Source of the DNA: Eubacteriales bacterium
Lineage (GTDB): Bacteria > Bacillota > Clostridia > Oscillospirales > CAG-382
Assembly: GCA_028701715.1 (NCBI GenBank)
Contig: JAQVQF010000070.1
Location: 1-10,058, forward strand
Direction: 5' to 3'
DNA: 10,058 nucleotides
A program made the translations under genes and the position numbers. The notes under the pieces were generated by a model. That model did no database searches, was not told where the DNA came from, and worked only from the letters and a program-made list of their open reading frames with translations. Positions within the stretch are counted from its first letter, which is position 1. Every line of letters starts with the position of its first letter. Shown in pieces: positions 5,742-10,058 of the stretch.

Positions 5742-6590
5742 ATGTCAGTAAATGAAAAAATTATATCTGTTTTGAAAGAAAACGGCATATATTCGTTCGG
5801 CTTCGTTCCCTTTTCGGATTGTTCCCCCGTCAATAAACGGCTTTATGACGAATGCGCGGAACGCGGTATGAAATCTGTTATAATTTTTGCCATACCCTAT
5901 AAAACGGCGCAAAAGCCCAAGGATAGCTATAAAATGTCCGCGTATGCGAGGGTATATGATTATCATAAAAAATTTTCATTGATTTTCGATTCGCTGCTGT
6001 GCGAATTGAAAAGCACCTTTCCGGAATACGGTTTTCTTTCATATGCCGACAATTCCCCCGTTAACGAAAAAACGGCCGCCGCTCTTTCGGGTATCGGCGT
6101 TATCGGCAGGAATACATTGCTTATAACCGAAAAATACGGCTCCTATGTTTTTCTCGGCTCCGTGATAACCGATATGGAAACCGAAAGCACCCGTACCGCG
6201 CTGTCGGTCTGCATAGGCTGCGGCCGCTGCGCCGCGGCATGCCCGAATAACGCCATCGGCGAAAAAAGCTTTGATTTTGAGAAATGCTTATCGTATATTT
6301 CTCAAAAAAATGTTAAAACTGATGAGGAGGCGGAATTGCTTAAAAAGCACGGCACGGTCTGGGGCTGCGACATATGCCAACAGGTGTGTCCCATGAACGA
6401 AGACGTTTCCCTTACCGATGACGGCTATTTTACCGACAGCTTTATATACGAGCTGTCATATGCTTTCATCGAAGCCATGAACGACGCGGACTTTCACAAA
6501 TACCCCTTTTCATGGCGTAAAAAGCAGACAATATTATATAATATATCATTAATAAATTCGTATAACGACAATAAAAAAGATGATTCTTGA
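5742..6590 (+). CDS. QueG-like epoxyqueuosine reductase family iron-sulfur protein, short form
   Basis: QueG reduces epoxyqueuosine to queuosine in tRNA using cobalamin and two [4Fe-4S] clusters. This 282-residue homologue has the DUF1730-type N-terminal half (about 1-140). SYADNSPVNEKTAAALSG includes D103, aligned with the catalytic aspartate of QueG, and GVIGRNTLLI follows. The ferredoxin-like part has C157, C160, C163 and C167 (CIGCGRCAAAC), C182, and then C209, C212 and C216 in WGCDICQQVCPMNED. Characterised QueG proteins are about 380 residues with a C-terminal HEAT-like domain that helps bind tRNA. Here the protein stops soon after a WRKKQTILYN segment that resembles the start of that region. 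It may be a minimal QueG or a related reductase of different specificity. No other queuosine gene is in the window. The ribosome binding site is weak (AAGG about 13 nt upstream). Confidence 0.75.
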   Translation: MSVNEKIISVLKENGIYSFGFVPFSDCSPVNKRLYDECAERGMKSVIIFAIPYKTAQKPKDSYKMSAYARVYDYHKKFSLIFDSLLCELKSTFPEYGFLSYADNSPVNEKTAAALSGIGVIGRNTLLITEKYGSYVFLGSVITDMETESTRTALSVCIGCGRCAAACPNNAIGEKSFDFEKCLSYISQKNVKTDEEAELLKKHGTVWGCDICQQVCPMNEDVSLTDDGYFTDSFIYELSYAFIEAMNDADFHKYPFSWRKKQTILYNISLINSYNDNKKDDS

Positions 6591-6615
6591 CAACGCAAAC
6601 CCCGTATGCTATACT
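6587..6615 (+). promoter_or_regulatory. Promoter of the XRE-cupin operon
   Basis: A perfect TTGACA (6587-6592), a 17-bp spacer and TATACT (6610-6615) are preceded by the TG of an extended -10. The -35 overlaps the TGA stop of the queG-like gene (6588-6590), so the promoter is packed into the gene junction. Confidence 0.85.
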
Positions 6616-6622
6616 TCATTGA

Positions 6623-6633
6623 TATTACTAATA
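6623..6633. promoter_or_regulatory. Possible operator at the XRE-cupin start site
   Basis: TATTACTAATA is an 11-bp palindrome centred on C6628, beginning 8 nt after the -10 and so at the expected transcription start. A repressor such as the adjacent XRE-cupin protein could bind it, but AT-rich DNA produces such dyads by chance. Confidence 0.3.
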
Positions 6634-6652
6634 ATTATACCGGAGGACGGAT

Positions 6653-7210
6653 ATGGGAAACGGAGAACAGCTCAAACAGATAACGGACAGAATAAAATAT
6701 CTTCGCGATATTCTTGACATATCCTCGACGGAGCTCGCGGAGCGTATCGGTATGCCCATAGAGCAATACATCGCTTATGAGAACTGCGAGAAGGATATTC
6801 CCATAAGCATGATATACAATGCAGCGTCGGCGCTGGGCGTGGACGCCACCGAGCTTCTGACGGGTGAGGCTCCGCGAATGGACGCCTACGCGGTGACCCG
6901 CAAGGGTAAGGGGATCGATGTCGAACGCTATGAGGGCTACGCTTTCGAATCGCTGTCGTATAATTTCAGGGACAGAAACAAGGAACCCATGATTGTCACC
7001 ATTTCCCCCGCCGAAAATAAGCCTCTGCCGGTAAGTCACGGCGGGCAGGAATTTAATTTAGTGCTCGAGGGCACTGTCGGCGTGATAATCGGCGGCAAGG
7101 AAATAATACTTAACGAGGGCGATTCGATATATTTCGACCCCTCGATTCCTCACGGTCAGTATGCAATCGGCGGGACCGCCAAATTCCTGACGGTAATAGA
7201 CAAGGAATGA
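6653..7210 (+). CDS. XRE-family transcriptional regulator with C-terminal cupin domain
   Basis: The 185-residue protein has an N-terminal helix-turn-helix of the XRE/Cro type (about 13-67: ITDRIKYLRD, STELAERIGMPIEQYIAYEN, then NAASALGVDATELL). After a linker comes a cupin-2 barrel (about 112-182) with SHGGQEFNLVLEG (128-140) and GDSIYFDPSIPH (156-167). H129, E133 and H167 could be metal or ligand contacts. Proteins with this layout usually sense a small molecule through the cupin and control nearby metabolic genes. The start follows CCGGAGG. The stop overlaps the rsmA start (ATGA), so the regulator is translationally linked to rsmA and heads a unit ending in an acyl-CoA synthetase. A ligand related to acyl-CoA or fatty acids is suggested only by this context. 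Confidence 0.9.
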   Translation: MGNGEQLKQITDRIKYLRDILDISSTELAERIGMPIEQYIAYENCEKDIPISMIYNAASALGVDATELLTGEAPRMDAYAVTRKGKGIDVERYEGYAFESLSYNFRDRNKEPMIVTISPAENKPLPVSHGGQEFNLVLEGTVGVIIGGKEIILNEGDSIYFDPSIPHGQYAIGGTAKFLTVIDKE

Positions 7211-8037
7211 ACGACAAGAACCCGAAGGCAAAAAAACGGTACGGGCAGAATTTCCTTACAGGCAAGGCCGTACCCGAACGCATTGCGCGCGAAGCCGGCA
7301 TCGGCGGCGAACACGGAGTTTTGGAAATAGGTCCCGGCAGGGGCATATTGACCGAGCAGCTTGCCGTGACGGCAAAAAAAACAGTGGCCGTGGAAATAGA
7401 CCGCGAGCTGATACCCTTTTTAAACGATAAATTTGTTAATCACAGCAATGTCACCATTGTCGAGGGCGATATACTCGAAACGGATATAGCCGGTCTGATA
7501 AATGAGCATTTTCGGGATATGCCTGTTTCCGTATGCGCAAATATACCCTATTATATCACCTCCCCCATACTTTTAAAGCTTATCGAAGGCGATTACGGCT
7601 TCGACACAATAACCGTTATGGTACAGAAGGAAGTCGCCCAAAGGCTGACGGCGAAAAAGCGAAGCGGCGAATATTCCTCTCTCACCGTACTGTGCTCATA
7701 TTACGCGTCAGTAAAAAAGCTTTTTGACGTACCCGCGGGATGCTTTTCCCCAAGACCGAAGGTGGATTCCGCCGTGGTGCGTTTCGATATATATAAAGCC
7801 CCTCCCGTAAATCCGCCCGACATAAGGCTTTTCTTTAAAATAATACGTCTTGCCTTCGCTTACCGCAGGAAGACGCTGTTAAATTGCCTCGCCGCGTGTC
7901 CCGACATCGCGTATCCCAAAGAGGTCATATGCGATATACTGACATCGAACGGTTTTTCGCCCAATGTCAGGGGCGAGGAGCTGGATATATATGATTTTGA
8001 TAAAATCGCACGATTTATCCGCGACAGAGAGCGTTAA
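7207..8037 (+). CDS. rsmA: 16S rRNA dimethyladenosine transferase RsmA (KsgA)
   Basis: RsmA uses SAM to dimethylate two adjacent adenosines in helix 45 of 16S rRNA late in 30S assembly. The 276 residues match the family length. KKRYGQNFL near the N-terminus is typical. SAM-binding motif I LEIGPGRGILT is at 39-49, the acidic-loop segment VAVEIDREL at 60-68, and EGDIL at 86-90. The catalytic motif IV NIPYYIT is at 112-118 (NLPYYIT in most), and FSPRPKVDS is at 180-188. The C-terminal helical domain is complete. The ATG overlaps the stop codon of the XRE-cupin gene by 4 nt and no separate promoter is visible. It is therefore co-expressed with that regulator, an odd partner for a constitutive ribosome-maturation gene. 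Confidence 0.97.
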   Translation: MNDKNPKAKKRYGQNFLTGKAVPERIAREAGIGGEHGVLEIGPGRGILTEQLAVTAKKTVAVEIDRELIPFLNDKFVNHSNVTIVEGDILETDIAGLINEHFRDMPVSVCANIPYYITSPILLKLIEGDYGFDTITVMVQKEVAQRLTAKKRSGEYSSLTVLCSYYASVKKLFDVPAGCFSPRPKVDSAVVRFDIYKAPPVNPPDIRLFFKIIRLAFAYRRKTLLNCLAACPDIAYPKEVICDILTSNGFSPNVRGEELDIYDFDKIARFIRDRER

Positions 8038-8069
8038 AGCGAAATCGCAACGGGAAAGGACGACCGATA

Positions 8070-8900
8070 ATGGACGGCAGCGGAATTTTAAAGCTTCCGT
8101 ATATGAAGCAGGCGTTAAAACTGTTTTATAAAGCCGACCTTAAGGGCTGGCACGAAAGAAACGGCGGCAACCTGACCTACAGGCTGACGCGGGAGGAAGT
8201 CGACGCTTCCGCGCCGTATTTCAACGATGAAAGATTTTTTTATTTGGATACGGAAGTAAAATCCCTTGCAGGGGAATACTTTCTCGCTACGAATTCCGGT
8301 TCTTTTATAGGTAATATTAACGACGACCCTTTTCATACGCTCTCGATAGTTAAAATCAACGCCGACGGCAGAAGCTGCACCGTGCTTTTCGGTGACGGGA
8401 TACATAAGCCCACAAGCGAGCTTTCCAGCCATCTGATGGCTCATTCCGGAAAAGCCGCAACGGGTCAAAGAATCATATATCATTCGCATCCCGAAAGCAT
8501 TACAGCACTTACGTTTATTCTGCCGCTTACGCCCGAAAGCTTTTCAAACGTTCTGTGGAGATCGATTTCCGAATGCGCGCTGGTATTCCCGGAAGGCGTG
8601 GGCGTGCTGCCGTGGATGGTTCCCGGAAGCCGTGATATAGCCGAAGCGTCTTTAGGGATGTTTGAAAAATATAATATTCTTATTTGGGCACATCACGGCA
8701 TTTTTTCCGCGGGGTATGATTTCGACGACGCTTTTTCCCTGGTGGACGTGGTCGAAAAAGCCGCGAAAATATATCTTCTCTATAATAACGGCGGCAACGG
8801 CAACAACGGCGGCATGGTGCTTTCAACCATCACAAAGCAAAACATCATAGACGAGTGTGCCGCTTTCGGCGTAAAAATCAACAGAGAGCTGTTAAAATAA
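8070..8900 (+). CDS. rhaD: Rhamnulose-1-phosphate aldolase (class II aldolase/adducin family)
   Basis: RhaD is a zinc-dependent class II aldolase that splits L-rhamnulose 1-phosphate into dihydroxyacetone phosphate and L-lactaldehyde. The 276-residue protein is similar to the E. coli enzyme along its length. Matching segments are LKGWHERNGGNLTYRL (24-39), the PTSEL motif with catalytic E117, YHSHPE with zinc ligands H138 and H140, FPEGVGVLPWMVPGS (173-187) and AHHGIF with the third zinc ligand H209. An Asn/Gly-rich stretch (about 239-248) is inserted just before the C-terminal helix relative to E. coli RhaD. AAAGGACGA precedes the ATG, which is 32 nt after rsmA. No rhamnose isomerase, kinase or transporter is in the window, so substrate preference within the aldolase family is inferred from motifs alone. 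Confidence 0.87.
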   Translation: MDGSGILKLPYMKQALKLFYKADLKGWHERNGGNLTYRLTREEVDASAPYFNDERFFYLDTEVKSLAGEYFLATNSGSFIGNINDDPFHTLSIVKINADGRSCTVLFGDGIHKPTSELSSHLMAHSGKAATGQRIIYHSHPESITALTFILPLTPESFSNVLWRSISECALVFPEGVGVLPWMVPGSRDIAEASLGMFEKYNILIWAHHGIFSAGYDFDDAFSLVDVVEKAAKIYLLYNNGGNGNNGGMVLSTITKQNIIDECAAFGVKINRELLK

Positions 8901-8931
8901 TCACAGTAAAAGAAACGGGAAAGGTGTATGT

Positions 8932-10058
8932 ATGGCAAAAAATGTGTTGGAATCGTTCCGTAACAAGGGCTATAGGGTAAGGAATATCAATGATATCCGC
9001 GACCTTATATTGCAAAGCGCGAGGATATACAAAAAAAGAAACGCCTTTATGGTTAAAGCAAAGAGCGGTGAGCTGTATAATATAAGCTACGAGAAATTCT
9101 GCGAGGATTATACGGCGCTTACGACCGCGCTTATAACACACGGAGCGACAAAGGATACACGCATAGCGGTGATCGGCGTCAACAGCTACGAATGGTCGTT
9201 GTCTTATATCGGCGCCGTCACGGCGGGTATTGTCGTGCCTATCGACAAGGAGCTTTCGGAAAGCGATATCGTTAATTTTATACAAGCCGCGGAATGCAAG
9301 GCCGTCTTTGCCGACAGCGCGGTGCTTGACCGCATACAGCCCGCTTTGGCAAAAACGGATATTTTGCTTGTGTCCCTGCAGGAAAGCTCCGATAAAGACA
9401 AATATAAATTTTTGTATGATCTTGTGCGCGAGGGTGCGGAAAAGCGAAGCAAGGGCGACAAAGCCTTTGAGGATATTAAAATAGACCCTTATATAATGAA
9501 TGTGCTCATATTCACCTCCGGCACAACCGGCAGCTCCAAGGGTGTCTGCCTTTCTCACAGGAATATCTGCGCCAATATTATGTCGGTATCCAAAATGGTT
9601 AAGGTGAAAAGCAGCGAGCATGTGCTTTCCCTGCTGCCACTCCATCACACATACGAATGCACTCTGGGCTTTTTGCTTATCATTTACAGCGGCGGCTGTA
9701 TTTCGTATACAGACGGGCTGAGATATATCGCCAAGAATTTTAACGATTATCACATAAGCGTTGTCATCGCCGTGCCGCTGCTTTTGGAGCACATGCTCAA
9801 GCGTATAGCCCATTCGGTAATCAAGGAGCTGCCCGCGAAATACAAGCCCAAGGACGAGGACGCCGATTTTTCCGCGGTTTTTAAATCACTGCCGTTTTAT
9901 ATAAGGCTTGCGGTACGCATAAAGGTTAAAAATTCGCTGGGCGGAAGACTTCATCTTATGATAGTGGGCGCCGCCGCCGCCAATCCTGCTACTGTGGAAA
10001 CGCTCGATATGCTGGGCTTCCGCACGCTCCAGGGCTACGGGCTTACCGAATGCTCGCC
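8932..10058 (+). CDS. AMP-binding long-chain acyl-CoA synthetase family protein, C-terminus cut by window edge
   Basis: This ANL-superfamily enzyme would activate a carboxylic acid with ATP to an acyl-adenylate and then, most likely, to the CoA thioester. The frame is open from ATG 8932 to the window end (375 codons visible; the family is usually 500-650). The P-loop-like motif IFTSGTTGSSKGV is at 193-205, LPLHHTYE at 235-242, and the A5 motif QGYGLTE at 367-373. The region before it, at about 341-352, is HLMIVGAAAANP. The adenylation subdomain is thus nearly complete, while the hinge and C-terminal lysine domain lie outside. GGGAAAGGTG precedes the start, 31 nt after the aldolase gene. An out-of-frame ATG at 8928 is not used. 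Substrate (fatty acid, aryl acid or other) cannot be read from the sequence. Confidence 0.92.
   Translation, partial: MAKNVLESFRNKGYRVRNINDIRDLILQSARIYKKRNAFMVKAKSGELYNISYEKFCEDYTALTTALITHGATKDTRIAVIGVNSYEWSLSYIGAVTAGIVVPIDKELSESDIVNFIQAAECKAVFADSAVLDRIQPALAKTDILLVSLQESSDKDKYKFLYDLVREGAEKRSKGDKAFEDIKIDPYIMNVLIFTSGTTGSSKGVCLSHRNICANIMSVSKMVKVKSSEHVLSLLPLHHTYECTLGFLLIIYSGGCISYTDGLRYIAKNFNDYHISVVIAVPLLLEHMLKRIAHSVIKELPAKYKPKDEDADFSAVFKSLPFYIRLAVRIKVKNSLGGRLHLMIVGAAAANPATVETLDMLGFRTLQGYGLTECS

Noticed and set aside
8878..9813. Long minus-strand open frame of 311 codons
   Set aside because: It lies antisense to the acyl-CoA synthetase gene, which has clear adenylation motifs, and its translation shows no recognisable domain. 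It is a codon-usage shadow.

Overview
The window looks like chromosomal housekeeping DNA from a Gram-positive bacterium of the class Clostridia, probably an uncultured or gut-associated lineage. The evidence is the rpsF-ssb-rpsR operon order, a Gram-positive-type LexA box (GAAC-N4-GTTC) in front of recA, strong AGGAGG-type ribosome binding sites, consensus SigA promoters with AT-rich spacers, and Clostridia-like protein variants such as the roughly 370-residue PRPP synthetase. The organism is inferred, not proven.

Positions 1-2674 (minus strand) carry recA, recX and the N-terminal two thirds of rimO, reading towards the window start. recA and recX overlap by 4 nt (ATGA). The recA promoter is a textbook TTGACA-17-TAGAAT with an SOS box over the start site. 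It is followed by an unusually long leader (about 228 nt) filled with two different tandem-repeat arrays. This leader is the most interesting part of the window.

Positions 3020-4298 (plus) hold a divergently transcribed PRPP synthetase with its own promoter. Positions 4355-5603 hold the rpsF-ssb-rpsR operon (S6, single-strand DNA-binding protein, S18), with an extended -10 promoter, a structured leader that may be the S6:S18 autoregulatory site, and an intrinsic terminator. Positions 5682-6590 hold a short QueG-like iron-sulfur protein.

Positions 6587-10058 (plus) look like one transcription unit. A strong promoter overlaps the queG-like stop codon and is followed by an XRE-cupin regulator, rsmA (4-nt overlap), a rhamnulose-1-phosphate aldolase homologue and a long-chain acyl-CoA synthetase-type enzyme cut by the window end. 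A regulator and an acyl-activating enzyme thus flank an rRNA methylase and a sugar-phosphate aldolase.

No tRNA, rRNA, CRISPR array, insertion sequence or phage gene was seen. I found no convincing undescribed multi-gene system; the candidates for novelty are regulatory RNA or DNA structures, mainly the recA leader.
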